Origin: Actinomycetes bacterium
GTDB lineage: Bacteria > Actinomycetota > Actinomycetes > Actinomycetales > Cellulomonadaceae
Direction of reading: 5' to 3'
Assembly: GCA_023438885.1 (NCBI GenBank)
Contig: JAEXPS010000216.1
Location: forward strand, 1-21,327
Length of the DNA: 21,327 nt
Below are positions 6,212 through 13,836 of the stretch, piece by piece. The notes under the pieces are model-generated. The model worked only from the letters and a program-made list of their open reading frames with translations. It was not told where the DNA came from and did no database searches. Numbering within the stretch: position 1 is the first letter of the stretch; each line of letters starts with the position of its first letter. The position numbers and the translations under genes were made by a program.

Positions 6212-8713
6212 GTGAGCGGGGCGCAGGAGGGGGCGGCGACCGATCGGCTGGCAGACCGGCCGGCGGTCGAGGTCGTCGACATCCCCGCGGCCCGGGTGCA
6301 CCACCAGTCCGATCTGCTCGGGGTGGTGCTCGCCGCGCTCGGCGTGGTCGTGGTGCTCGTCCTCGCCGCGTACGCCGAGGCGACCACGGAAGGTCTCGCC
6401 GAGGACGTGCGCGGCTTCGCGTCCGTGCTGAGCCGCATCCTCTTCGTGCCCATCACGTGGTTGATCGCGGTCGTCACGGTGCTGATCCCCCTGTGGGTGC
6501 TCGTCGACCTGGCGGTGCGTCGCCAGGGCCGGCTGCTGCTCGAGACGACGGCCGCCGGCGCCGCCGGCCTGCTGCTCACGATGCTGGCGCACTGGGCGCT
6601 GACCACGTTCGCGAACTACGACCTGCTCTACACGCTGTCGATCGGGCCGCGCAGCGACCCGACACTGACCCTGCCCGGCTACGTCGCGATGCTGACGGCG
6701 CTGCTGACGCTCGCCGGGCCGCGCGCCAACCGCACCTCGGTGCGCTGGGGCTGGAACGCGCTGTGGATCGCCACGGGCGTCACGCTGGTCACCGCGCAGG
6801 TGTCGCTGCCCGGCCTGGCGATCACGCTGCTCCTGGGGCGCGTCGCGGGCCTCGGCGTGCGATACCTGGCCGGCGTCGCCCCCGAGCGCGCCTACGGGGA
6901 CGCGCTCGTCGCCGGCGTGCGTCGGGCGGGCTTCACGCCGGTCTCGATCGTGCGGGTGCCGGACGCGGACACCCGCGTCGCCGCCGACCAGCTCCACCGC
7001 GCGCACTCCCTGCCCGCCCCGGACCCCGCCGCTGCCGCCCTGGTCCGCACGTCGGGCGCCCGGGTCTACGAGGTTCGCACCGCGTACGACGAGGTGTTCG
7101 ACCTGCGGGTCTTCGACGGTGACCGCCGCGTCGGCGGCTGGCTGGGCCGGGTCTGGCGGTCGCTGCGGATGCGCGGCCTGGAGGGCCGTACCGCCGTCTC
7201 GTTGCGCGCCGCCTCGGAGCGCGCCGCCTTGCTGGCCTACGCCGTCAGCGCAGCGGGCGTCCACACGCCACGGCTGCTGCGGGTCAGCGAGAACGTCGAC
7301 TCGATGATGCTCCTGCAGGAGCACCCGGCCGACGCGGTGCCGCTGTCCGAGGTCCGCGACGCCGAGCTGACCGACGAGCTGCTCACCCAGGTGTGGGCCC
7401 AGCTGCAGCTGGCGCACCGCGCCGGCATCGCGCATCGCGCCATCACCGACGACTGCGTGCTCGTCGGCCCCGCCCATGCCGGGCAACGGGTGTGGCTCAC
7501 CGGCTGGGACGCCGGCGACGTCGCATCGTCCGAGCTCGCCCGTCGCATCGACATCACCCAGCTGCTCGCGGTGCTCGCCCTGCGGGTGGGGGCCCGGCGC
7601 GCGGTCGCCTCCGTCGCCGCGGCCCTGGGGGACGACGACGTCGCGGCCATCGGGCCCATGCTCCAGGCGATCACGCTGCCCCGCAGCACGCGCGAGCTGA
7701 TGGCGGGGCGCAAGGAGGTCCTCGCCGAGCTGCGCTCCGAGATCGTCGCCCGGCTGCCGGAGGCGTCCGTGGAGCCGCAGCGCCTGGTCCGTTTCGGAGC
7801 GCGCACGGTGTTCACCATCGTCATCACCGTCGTGGCGACCTTCGTCATCCTGACGACGATCAACATCCAGCAGATCAGGGACGCGCTCGTCACCAGCGAC
7901 TGGCGCTTCACGCTGCTGGCCTACGCCCTGGGTCTGGCCACGCTCGGGGGAGCGGGCCTGGTGCTGGTCGCCCTCTCGCCGGTGCGGCTCGGCTGGTGGC
8001 GGATGACCCTGGTGCAGACCGCCGCGTCCTTCGTCGCCCTCGCCGCTCCCGCCGGGATCGGGCCGGCCGCGCTGAACCTGCGCGCCCTGACGCGGCGCGG
8101 CGTCAAGGCGTCGCTGGCCGGCGCGACCGTGGCCCTGATCCAGCTGACCCAGCTGGTGGTGACCATCGGCCTGCTCGTGGTGCTCACGCTGACGTCCGGC
8201 ACGCAGCAGCAGGCTCCCGTGCCGCTGTCGCCGTCGGTGCTCGGCGTGATCGGCCTCGTGATGGTGGCGATCGCAGCGGCGCTGCTGGTGCCGCGGGTGC
8301 GCGCCTTCGTGGTGAAGCGGGCGGTGCCGATGGTGCGCCAGACCTGGCCGCGCCTCATCGAGATCATCGGCCACCCCGGCAAGGTGGCCCTGGCGCTGGC
8401 CGGCTCCGTGGTGATGACGCTCGGTTACGTGCTCGCGTTCGACGCGACGCTCGCCGCTCTCGGTCAGAGCGTGCCGCTGGTCCAGGTGGCGATCGTCTAC
8501 CTGGCCGGAACCACGCTCGGCTCACTCGTGCCGACGCCCGGCGGTGCGGGCACCATCGAGGCCGCGCTCGCGGCCGGTCTCGGCACCGTTGCCGGGATGA
8601 ACCCGGCGGTCGCGGCCTCCGCGGCCGTGCTGTTCCGGGTGCTGACGTACTGGCTCCGGATCCCGCTGGGCTGGGCTGCGATGCGTTACCTGCAGCGGGT
8701 CGGGGAGCTGTGA
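6212..8713 (+). CDS. YbhN/MprF-type membrane protein with kinase-like insert
   Basis: 833 residues in three parts. The N-terminal region (34-220) has about six hydrophobic segments. The middle (about 225-510) is soluble and kinase-like: AHRAGIAHRAITDDCVLVG (401-419) sits where a protein kinase catalytic loop would be, and TGWDAGDV (430-437) where DFG would be, but the catalytic Asp of HRD is absent (HRA). The C-terminal region (530-830) is a UPF0104/lysylphosphatidylglycerol-synthase-type transmembrane (flippase-like) domain with AAPAGIGPAALNLRAL (611-626) and the hallmark TTLGSLVPTPGGAGTIEAAL. Relatives are linked to lipid translocation. The substrate is unknown and no LysPG synthetase domain follows. 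The GTG start rests on the -10 at 6199-6204. Confidence 0.85.
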   Translation: MSGAQEGAATDRLADRPAVEVVDIPAARVHHQSDLLGVVLAALGVVVVLVLAAYAEATTEGLAEDVRGFASVLSRILFVPITWLIAVVTVLIPLWVLVDLAVRRQGRLLLETTAAGAAGLLLTMLAHWALTTFANYDLLYTLSIGPRSDPTLTLPGYVAMLTALLTLAGPRANRTSVRWGWNALWIATGVTLVTAQVSLPGLAITLLLGRVAGLGVRYLAGVAPERAYGDALVAGVRRAGFTPVSIVRVPDADTRVAADQLHRAHSLPAPDPAAAALVRTSGARVYEVRTAYDEVFDLRVFDGDRRVGGWLGRVWRSLRMRGLEGRTAVSLRAASERAALLAYAVSAAGVHTPRLLRVSENVDSMMLLQEHPADAVPLSEVRDAELTDELLTQVWAQLQLAHRAGIAHRAITDDCVLVGPAHAGQRVWLTGWDAGDVASSELARRIDITQLLAVLALRVGARRAVASVAAALGDDDVAAIGPMLQAITLPRSTRELMAGRKEVLAELRSEIVARLPEASVEPQRLVRFGARTVFTIVITVVATFVILTTINIQQIRDALVTSDWRFTLLAYALGLATLGGAGLVLVALSPVRLGWWRMTLVQTAASFVALAAPAGIGPAALNLRALTRRGVKASLAGATVALIQLTQLVVTIGLLVVLTLTSGTQQQAPVPLSPSVLGVIGLVMVAIAAALLVPRVRAFVVKRAVPMVRQTWPRLIEIIGHPGKVALALAGSVVMTLGYVLAFDATLAALGQSVPLVQVAIVYLAGTTLGSLVPTPGGAGTIEAALAAGLGTVAGMNPAVAASAAVLFRVLTYWLRIPLGWAAMRYLQRVGEL

Positions 8714-8734
8714 GCCGGGTGACCGAGCTGTAGG

Positions 8735-8750
8735 CGCCGCTCAGGCGGCG
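8735..8750. terminator. Short hairpin between convergent genes
   Basis: CGCCGC (8735-8740) pairs with GCGGCG (8745-8750) around a TCAG loop, 21 bp after the YbhN-type gene stop. It overlaps the stop codon of the convergent small ORF (8741-8743, minus). It could end the plus-strand transcript. The stem is short and has no T-tract. Confidence 0.4.
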
Positions 8751-8890
8751 ACGGTCTCCTGCGTGGGGACGTCGTGGCCGGCTCCGAGCATCGCGGCGAT
8801 GCGAGCCCAGACGGCGAGGCGCTGCGGAGGGAGAGCTGTTTGCGGTGCGGGCGAGCTGAAGGGCTCTGCCGCCGACCCACGAGCTTCCAT
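8741..8890 (-). CDS. Small unrecognised protein under riboswitch control
   Basis: A 49-residue ORF with ATG at 8890-8888. The N-terminal half is Ala/Pro/Ser-rich; the C-terminal half contains a likely helix (LPPQRLAVWARIAAMLGAG) and ends HDVPTQETVAA. Support for coding: AGGGA (8903-8899) lies 8 nt upstream, nearly all codons in the second half end in G or C, and the ORF follows immediately after a c-di-GMP-I riboswitch whose P1 overlaps that Shine-Dalgarno. I recognise no family. There is no clear signal peptide; the helix is too short and too charged to be a sure membrane segment. It might be a small effector, or the remnant or leader of a larger gene, since it ends next to a convergent gene. 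Confidence 0.55.
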   Translation of the reverse strand: MEARGSAAEPFSSPAPQTALPPQRLAVWARIAAMLGAGHDVPTQETVAA

Positions 8891-8900
8891 GGGATCCGTC

Positions 8901-8988
8901 CCTGTCTATTCGGCAGCCCGGCTGACCAACAAGGGTCCCGTGGCTTTGCGCCCCCGCCTCGCAGCGGGTTTGCCCGTTCGCTGACAGA
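8901..8988 (-). promoter_or_regulatory. Cyclic-di-GMP-I (GEMM-I) riboswitch
   Basis: Read on the minus strand, the class-defining blocks occur in order: GGGCAAACC (8975-8967), a P2 stem CCCGCT/GGCGGG (8968-8963 with 8958-8953) capped by the GNRA loop GCGA (8962-8959), CGCAAAGCC (8950-8942), ACGGG, then a P3 stem GACC/GGTC, and AGCCGGGCTGCC (8923-8912). P1 forms between CTGTC (8987-8983) and GACAG (8906-8902), extendable by a U-G pair. The blocks align closely with the Vibrio Vc2 aptamer as I remember it. The 3' P1 strand overlaps the AGGGA ribosome binding site of the ORF starting at 8890, so ligand binding would be expected to hide it. The OFF direction is inferred. Confidence 0.88.
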
Positions 8989-8992
8989 CGTG

Positions 8993-8998
8993 ACAGTA
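8993..8998 (-). promoter_or_regulatory. Putative -10 for the riboswitch transcript
   Basis: On the minus strand TACTGT (8998-8993) fits TAnnnT and would start transcription at about 8988-8986, right at the 5' edge of P1. No convincing -35 is visible. If the start is a few bases further in, P1 would be shortened, so this assignment is tentative. Confidence 0.35.
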
Positions 8999-9187
8999 AC
9001 GGATGACCAGGACGGCCCGGAAGGGGCTTACCCGCACCGGCATTCCGCAATCGGACAATTTCACCCGCAGTTGGCGTTTGTGCTGGCCAGAGGCCTGAGA
9101 CCGTGCCCACGACAATCGGATGATTGGCGCGAAACGGACATGCCTACAGTTCCTGTCCCGGATATTGACCGTCCACGTGCGTGCGCC
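8999..9187. other. Intergenic DNA upstream of the riboswitch
   Basis: No gene is supported here. It lies between the aldo/keto reductase stop and the riboswitch. It is less GC-rich than its surroundings, with A/T pockets (CAATTT, GATATTGACC). CAATCGGA appears twice, at 9048-9055 and 9113-9120. It probably holds upstream promoter or regulator sequence for the minus-strand riboswitch transcript. No terminator hairpin for the upstream operon is obvious. Confidence 0.5.
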
Positions 9188-10135
9188 TCAGGGGTGATCG
9201 AGCCAGTTCTCCGGTGCCGGGACGAGCGTCTCGAGCTCGGCGAAGAGGTCGTCGGGCAGCTGGGCCTGCGCGGCGGCGACATTCTGCGCCACCCGCTCCG
9301 GGCGGGACATCCCCACGATGGTCGACGCGAACTGCGGGTCGCGCACCGAGAACTGCAGGGCCGCCGTCGGCAGGTCGGTGCCGTACCGGGCGCACACCGC
9401 GCGCATCGCACGGACCGCCGCCAGCACGGGTTGCGGCGCCGGCCGGTAGCCGTAGGTCGTGGGGCTGTCCGCATCACTCTGCCGGCCGAGGATGCCGCCG
9501 CCGTGCACCGCGGCGTTGAGCACACCCATCTGCTGCCGGTGCGCCTCGGCGATGATGGGCCCGGCGCTGCGGTCGACGAGCGTCCACCGGTTGTGGGTCA
9601 GCAGCAGGTCGAACACCTCGAGCTCGAGGTACCGCGCGATCACGTGCACGTCGCCGCCCGCCACGCCGATCGCGCCGACCACGCCCTGCTCCTTGAGCCC
9701 GACGAGCGCCTCGACCGCACCGCCGGGCGCGGTCATGGCCGCGAAGTCGTGGAACTCGGGGTCGTGCAGGTGCACCACCGGCAGGTGATCCATCCCGAGG
9801 CGCGCCATCGACTCCTCGACGGAGCGCCGCACCCGGTCACCCGAGTAGTCGTCGCCGTCCGGGTCGGTCTTGGTCTCGACGACCACGCCCTCCGGAACGC
9901 CGCCCACCCGGGTCAGGGCAGCGCCGATGCGCCGCTCGCTCTCCCCGTCGGAGTAGCCGTTCGAGGTGTCGATGAACCGGATCGGGCTGTCGAGCGCGGC
10001 CAGCACCGTGGCGATGCCGCGTTCGGCGTCGACGTCCTCTCCGAACAGGCGCGGCATGCTGCCGAGCGGACCACCGCCCAGGCACACCGCGGACACCACG
10101 AGACCGGTCGAACCCAGCGGGCGCAGCCACGACAT
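9188..10135 (-). CDS. Aldo/keto reductase, aldose-dehydrogenase-like
   Basis: A 315-residue NAD(P)-dependent TIM-barrel oxidoreductase. The catalytic tetrad is visible as Asp56 and Tyr61 (FIDTSNGYSDGESE), Lys89 (VVETKTD) and His124 (VVHLHDPEFHDF). The HDPE context and the overall pattern resemble the D-threo-aldose/L-fucose/galactose dehydrogenase branch more than the diketogluconate branch, so a sugar or sugar-derived aldehyde substrate is plausible but unproven. The ATG at 10135 has GAGG 10 nt upstream. It starts 26 bp after the penicillin-binding protein gene on the same strand and is probably cotranscribed with it, though no functional link is evident. The C-terminus ends PENWLDHP. Confidence 0.88.
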   Translation of the reverse strand: MSWLRPLGSTGLVVSAVCLGGGPLGSMPRLFGEDVDAERGIATVLAALDSPIRFIDTSNGYSDGESERRIGAALTRVGGVPEGVVVETKTDPDGDDYSGDRVRRSVEESMARLGMDHLPVVHLHDPEFHDFAAMTAPGGAVEALVGLKEQGVVGAIGVAGGDVHVIARYLELEVFDLLLTHNRWTLVDRSAGPIIAEAHRQQMGVLNAAVHGGGILGRQSDADSPTTYGYRPAPQPVLAAVRAMRAVCARYGTDLPTAALQFSVRDPQFASTIVGMSRPERVAQNVAAAQAQLPDDLFAELETLVPAPENWLDHP

Positions 10136-10161
10136 GCGGCGATCCTCGCACGCTGTGAGCG

Positions 10162-12081
10162 TCACCCGGCAGCGCGCAGGTACTCCTCCATCAGCGGCCC
10201 CGCGGTCGTCGAGCCGTAGTCGCCCAGCTCGACGAACACCGCCACGGCCAGGTCGCCGTGGATGGCGATCATCCACGCGTGATTGACCGTCTCGCCGTCC
10301 TTGACCCACTGCGCCGTGCCGGTCTTCGCGAAGACCTCGGGCGCCGGGACGTCCTGCAGGAACGTCGCGCCACCCTCGGTGACCACGCCACGCATCAGCG
10401 CGCGCAGCGCGTCCGCCTCCGCCGGGGCGAGCGGCGTGGCCGGAGACGGCGAGGCCGTGGTCTGACCCGCGGCCGGCCGCACCAGCACCGGCGTCACGGT
10501 GTGCCCCGCCGCGACCGAGGCCGCCACCGTCGCCATGCCGAGCGGAGAGGCGAGCACCCGCCCCTGGCCGATCAGCGAGGCGGCGTGGTCCGTGCCGGCC
10601 GAGTCGGCCGGCCCGTCTCCGAGGAAGGCCGGGAAGCCGAGGTTCGGCTCGGGGTCGAGGCCGAGCGACCGTGCCGCCTCGCCGAGTGCCGCCTGCGAGA
10701 GAGCGTCCCGCTGCCCGATGAAGGCGGTGTTGCACGAGTTGGCGAAGGCCGTGCGCAGCGGGATCTCGCCCAGCGCGCCCACCGGGTAGCCGGGGAAGTT
10801 CCGGAACTCCCGGCCGTCCACCGTCGCGGTCGCCGGGCAGCTCAGGACGCTGTCCGCGGTCAGCCCCGCCCGCAGGAGGCCGAGGGCTGAGGCCACCTTG
10901 AACGTCGACCCCGGGGCGTACTGCCCCACGGTGGCGACCGAGAGGCCGTCCCCGCCGGCGCTCGCTGCCGCCAGCACGTCGCCGGTCGACGGCCGGATGG
11001 CGACCAGCGCCGACGTGCCGCCCACCCGCGCGAGCACGTCCTCTGCGGTCTGCTGGAGCATGGGGTCGAGGGTGGTCTGCAGCGGCGTGCCCGCCACGGG
11101 CTCGGCGCTGAACAGCACCCGGGTCACCGGGCCGGACACGGCCTGCACCTGCATCCCCGGCGCTCCCCGGAGCTGCTCGTCGTACTGCCGCTGGAGCCCC
11201 GAGAGTCCCGTGACGTCGCCTGCGACGACGGCCCCGCCGGAGCCCTCGATGATCTCCGCCGTCGCCGCACCGGCCTGCCCCAGGATCGGCCGCGCGAACT
11301 GCCGCGTCGGCGCGAGGGGCAGCATGTCGGAGACGGTGTTGACGCCGGCGATCGCGCGCAGGGCGGCGACGTCGTAGCTCGGGTCGCCGTCCCGCACGAC
11401 GATCGCCTCGACGAACGCCTTGGGCCCGGCGGCTGCGACGCGCTGCGCGTAGGCCTCGGGGTCCATCGCCAGCGCGGCGGCGAGCGCCCGCGCCGCCGGG
11501 TCCCAGCCCGTCTCGTCGACGAACGTCTTGTCGACGCCGACCCGCCACACCGGCCGCGGCTCGACGAGGGTCTCGCCCATCCCGCCCAGGATGTTGCCCC
11601 GCTCGGCACGCACCCTGGTGATGGCGAGCGTCTCGCCGTCGACCAGGTCGGGAGCGAGCAGCCCGGTGCGCCAGCGCGCCTGCCACCGCTGGCCGTCCTC
11701 GCCGTCCACGCGGTCGAGGTCGGCCCGCACGTCGTATTCCCACGGCGTCGCGACCCCCAGGTCCCAGGACCAGTGCAGCACCGCCGTCGCGTGCTCGTCG
11801 TCCTCCGGGTCCTTGGCCACGGACGCGACCGTGACCGCGGGCTGCCGCTCGCCGAGGCCTTCGAATGCCGCCGTGCGCGCCGCTGCGAGGTCCGCGGGGC
11901 CGGGCGATCCTTCGACGAGGGCGACCCCGGCGAAGTCCCCGGAAGCCAGTGCCGTGGCGAGCGCGGCCGCGGCGGGCTCCGGCTCGGGCGGGTCCGACGA
12001 GCATGCGCTCAGCCCTCCCGTGAGCAGCACGACGAGGGCCACGGCCGCCGTCCACGATCGCCAGGCCGACCTCGTACGCAC
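10162..12081 (-). CDS. Penicillin-binding protein, lipoprotein-type transpeptidase
   Basis: A 639-residue extracytoplasmic peptidoglycan DD-transpeptidase. A signal peptide ends in a lipobox (LSAC, Cys27), so it is likely lipid-anchored. Residues about 32-150 resemble the NTF2-like MecA_N domain, and 150-320 the PBP dimerisation region (RVRAERGNIL). The transpeptidase domain follows, with Ser392-x-x-Lys395 (GSTFK), the SxN motif Ser449-Cys-Asn451 and Lys586-Thr-Gly588 (FAKTGTAQW). This is the class B layout of PBP2a/PbpA-like proteins; it has no glycosyltransferase domain. The GTG at 12081 is chosen because GGAGGA precedes it at good spacing and the signal peptide begins right there. An in-frame extension to 12267 lacks signal-peptide character. 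The aldo/keto reductase gene follows. Confidence 0.9.
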   Translation of the reverse strand: MRTRSAWRSWTAAVALVVLLTGGLSACSSDPPEPEPAAAALATALASGDFAGVALVEGSPGPADLAAARTAAFEGLGERQPAVTVASVAKDPEDDEHATAVLHWSWDLGVATPWEYDVRADLDRVDGEDGQRWQARWRTGLLAPDLVDGETLAITRVRAERGNILGGMGETLVEPRPVWRVGVDKTFVDETGWDPAARALAAALAMDPEAYAQRVAAAGPKAFVEAIVVRDGDPSYDVAALRAIAGVNTVSDMLPLAPTRQFARPILGQAGAATAEIIEGSGGAVVAGDVTGLSGLQRQYDEQLRGAPGMQVQAVSGPVTRVLFSAEPVAGTPLQTTLDPMLQQTAEDVLARVGGTSALVAIRPSTGDVLAAASAGGDGLSVATVGQYAPGSTFKVASALGLLRAGLTADSVLSCPATATVDGREFRNFPGYPVGALGEIPLRTAFANSCNTAFIGQRDALSQAALGEAARSLGLDPEPNLGFPAFLGDGPADSAGTDHAASLIGQGRVLASPLGMATVAASVAAGHTVTPVLVRPAAGQTTASPSPATPLAPAEADALRALMRGVVTEGGATFLQDVPAPEVFAKTGTAQWVKDGETVNHAWMIAIHGDLAVAVFVELGDYGSTTAGPLMEEYLRAAG

Positions 12082-12111
12082 CAGCCATCCTCCATCCCCG
12101 GGTTGCACGGC

Positions 12112-12147
12112 GAGCCTGCCACGCGCCGCCGACGGAGAGCCTGCCAC
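12112..12147 (+). repeat. 11-bp direct repeat in divergent intergenic region
   Basis: GAGCCTGCCAC occurs at 12112-12122 and 12137-12147 in the 200-bp gap between the divergent penicillin-binding protein and GNAT genes. The copies are 25 bp apart and lie just upstream of the penicillin-binding protein start, so they could be regulator half-sites. An 8-bp palindrome, ACGTACGT, is at 12252-12259. Confidence 0.35.
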
Positions 12148-12281
12148 CCTCGCCCACGCGGGCGATTTGGGACCTTCGTCCCCGATGCGCAGGTAGGTCG
12201 GCGGCTCCTGCCTGGCGCGGTACTCACCCGACCGGACGCGCCGGTTGGACCACGTACGTCGAGGCACGTCAGGATTTGTCC

Positions 12282-12929
12282 ATGGCCTCCGAGCGGCGCG
12301 AACGCGTCACCCCGCAGGACGACGTGGTCACCCTCGGCCGGGCCGACATCCCCGCCGCCGCGCGGGTGCTGGGGACCGCGCTCGCAGACGACCCGGGCTT
12401 TCGGCACCTGATGCCCGACGACGGACGGCGCGTCGGAGAGCTGTCCGCGCTCTACCGACTCACCCTGGCGGACACCGTGCGCCACGGGCAGGCGCTTGCC
12501 ACGTCGATCGGCGGCGTCATCACCGCGGTCCTCGCCTTCTACCCTGCGGGTCACTACCCCATGACACCCGCCCGCTGGGCCCGCTCGGGCCTGCGCGTGG
12601 CGGCCCTCGCGTTGCGGGCTCGGGAGCACAGCGCCGCCCTCATGCGCTTCGCGCAGCTGACCGCACCCGCCGTGCCCCCGCAGTGCTGGTACTTCCAGGC
12701 CCTCGGCACCCGTCCCGACATGCAGCACGGTGGACGCGGTGGTCTGCTGCTGCGGACGGCGATCGCGCTCGTCGACGAGGCGGGTGAGTCGTCGTACCTG
12801 GAGACCAACACGATGGACAACGTCCGCTACTACGAACGGCTCGGGTACGAGTGCATCGCCGAGCCGGTGCCGCTGGCGCCAGGCGGCCCGTTCGTCTACG
12901 AGATGCTGCGGCCCGCCCGCAGCGCGTGA
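12282..12929 (+). CDS. GNAT-family N-acetyltransferase
   Basis: A 215-residue acetyl-CoA-dependent acyltransferase. The CoA pyrophosphate-binding motif A is QHGGRGGLLL (148-157, Q-x-x-G-x-G type), preceded by the beta-4 strand CWYFQALGTRPD. The C-terminal SYLETNTMDNVRYYERLGYE (171-190) is the usual motif B. The N-terminal half (LGTALADDPGFRHLMPD) matches the subgroup that includes many actinobacterial uncharacterised acetyltransferases; the acceptor substrate is unknown. The ATG at 12282 has AGGA (12271-12274) seven nt upstream; the TTG two codons earlier is less likely. It is first in a probable three-gene operon with two oxidoreductases, so it could act on a related metabolite. Confidence 0.88.
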   Translation: MASERRERVTPQDDVVTLGRADIPAAARVLGTALADDPGFRHLMPDDGRRVGELSALYRLTLADTVRHGQALATSIGGVITAVLAFYPAGHYPMTPARWARSGLRVAALALRAREHSAALMRFAQLTAPAVPPQCWYFQALGTRPDMQHGGRGGLLLRTAIALVDEAGESSYLETNTMDNVRYYERLGYECIAEPVPLAPGGPFVYEMLRPARSA

Positions 12930-12952
12930 CGCCCCACAGAGAGGTTCAGGCC

Positions 12953-13792
12953 ATGCTTCCCGTTCCCTCGCTGCCCCTCAACAACGGGGTCCAGATCCCG
13001 CAGCTGGGGCTGGGCCTGTGGCAGGTGGACCCCGACCTGACGCAGGCGGTGGTCGCCACGGCGCTCGAGCTCGGCTACCGCCACCTCGACACCGCCCAGA
13101 TGTACGGCAACGAGGCCGGCGTCGGAGCGGCCGTCGAGGCCTCCGGCCTGCCCCGCGACGAGGTGTTCATCACCTCCAAGCTCAACAACAACCGGCACGA
13201 CCCGGCAGCCGCCCGCGAGTCCTTCGACCGCACGCTCGAGGCGCTGCGCAGCGACTACGTGGACCTGTTCCTCATCCACTGGCCGCTGCCGGCGGTCGGC
13301 GACTTCGTCGAGACGTGGCACGCGCTCGAGGACATCTACGAGTCGGGCCGTGCGCGGGCGATCGGCGTCTCGAACTTCCTGGAGCCCCACCTGGAGCGGC
13401 TGATGGCCGAGTCGGACGTGGTGCCGGCGGTCAACCAGATCGAGATCCACCCGTACCTGACGCAGGGCCGGCTGCGCGCCTACAACGCCGACCACGGCAT
13501 CGTCACCGAGGCGTGGTCGCCTCTGGGCAGCGGCATCGTGCTCGACGACCCGGTGCTGGCGCGGATCGGCGCGGCACACGGGGTGTCGCCGGCACAGGCC
13601 GCGATCCGCTGGCACCTGCAGCGCGGCGACGTGGTGTTCCCGAAGTCCATCCGCAGCGAGCGCCTGGTGGAGAACGCCGACGTCTTCGGGTTCACCTTGA
13701 CCGACGAGGACATGGCGGCGATCGACGCCCTCAACCGCGACCAGCGCACGGGGCCCGATCCCGCCGAGTTCAACTGGGTGCCGCGCGGGTAG
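12953..13792 (+). CDS. Aldo/keto reductase, diketogluconate-reductase-like
   Basis: A 279-residue NADPH-dependent TIM-barrel reductase of the 2,5-diketo-D-gluconate reductase (AKR5) type. The tetrad is Asp46, Tyr51 (HLDTAQMYGNE), Lys76 (ITSKLNNN) and His109 (LIHWPLP). The GVSNFLEPHLERL and NQIEIHPYL blocks are classic for the group, and PKSIRSERLVENADVFGF is the NADP-phosphate-binding loop. It reduces aldehydes or ketones, with the physiological substrate unclear. The ATG at 12953 has GAGAGG (12939-12944) upstream and lies 23 bp after the GNAT gene. It is a distinct subfamily from the aldo/keto reductase on the opposite strand at 9188-10135, so not a recent duplicate. Confidence 0.93.
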   Translation: MLPVPSLPLNNGVQIPQLGLGLWQVDPDLTQAVVATALELGYRHLDTAQMYGNEAGVGAAVEASGLPRDEVFITSKLNNNRHDPAAARESFDRTLEALRSDYVDLFLIHWPLPAVGDFVETWHALEDIYESGRARAIGVSNFLEPHLERLMAESDVVPAVNQIEIHPYLTQGRLRAYNADHGIVTEAWSPLGSGIVLDDPVLARIGAAHGVSPAQAAIRWHLQRGDVVFPKSIRSERLVENADVFGFTLTDEDMAAIDALNRDQRTGPDPAEFNWVPRG

Positions 13793-13836
13793 GCGCTCCG
13801 CGAGCGGTTCCCGGCGCGCGGGGTGAGTCTGTGCAC

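Noticed and set aside
8906..9115. 69-codon minus-strand frame over the riboswitch
   Set aside because: It runs through the conserved aptamer blocks, has no Shine-Dalgarno, and its translation is the by-product of structured RNA sequence.
9048..9120. CAATCGGA direct repeats as a CRISPR or iteron array
   Set aside because: There are only two 8-bp copies 65 bp apart; this is too few and too short for an array, though they could be regulator half-sites.
9139..10219. Plus-strand frame starting MPTVPVPDIDRPRACASG
   Set aside because: After a few codons it is antisense to the aldo/keto reductase; the composition is His/Arg/Gly-rich and has no family resemblance.
12082..12267. N-terminal extension of the penicillin-binding protein by 62 codons
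   Set aside because: The signal peptide with lipobox begins at the GTG at 12081, which has its own GGAGGA; the extension is Arg/Pro-rich with no domain.
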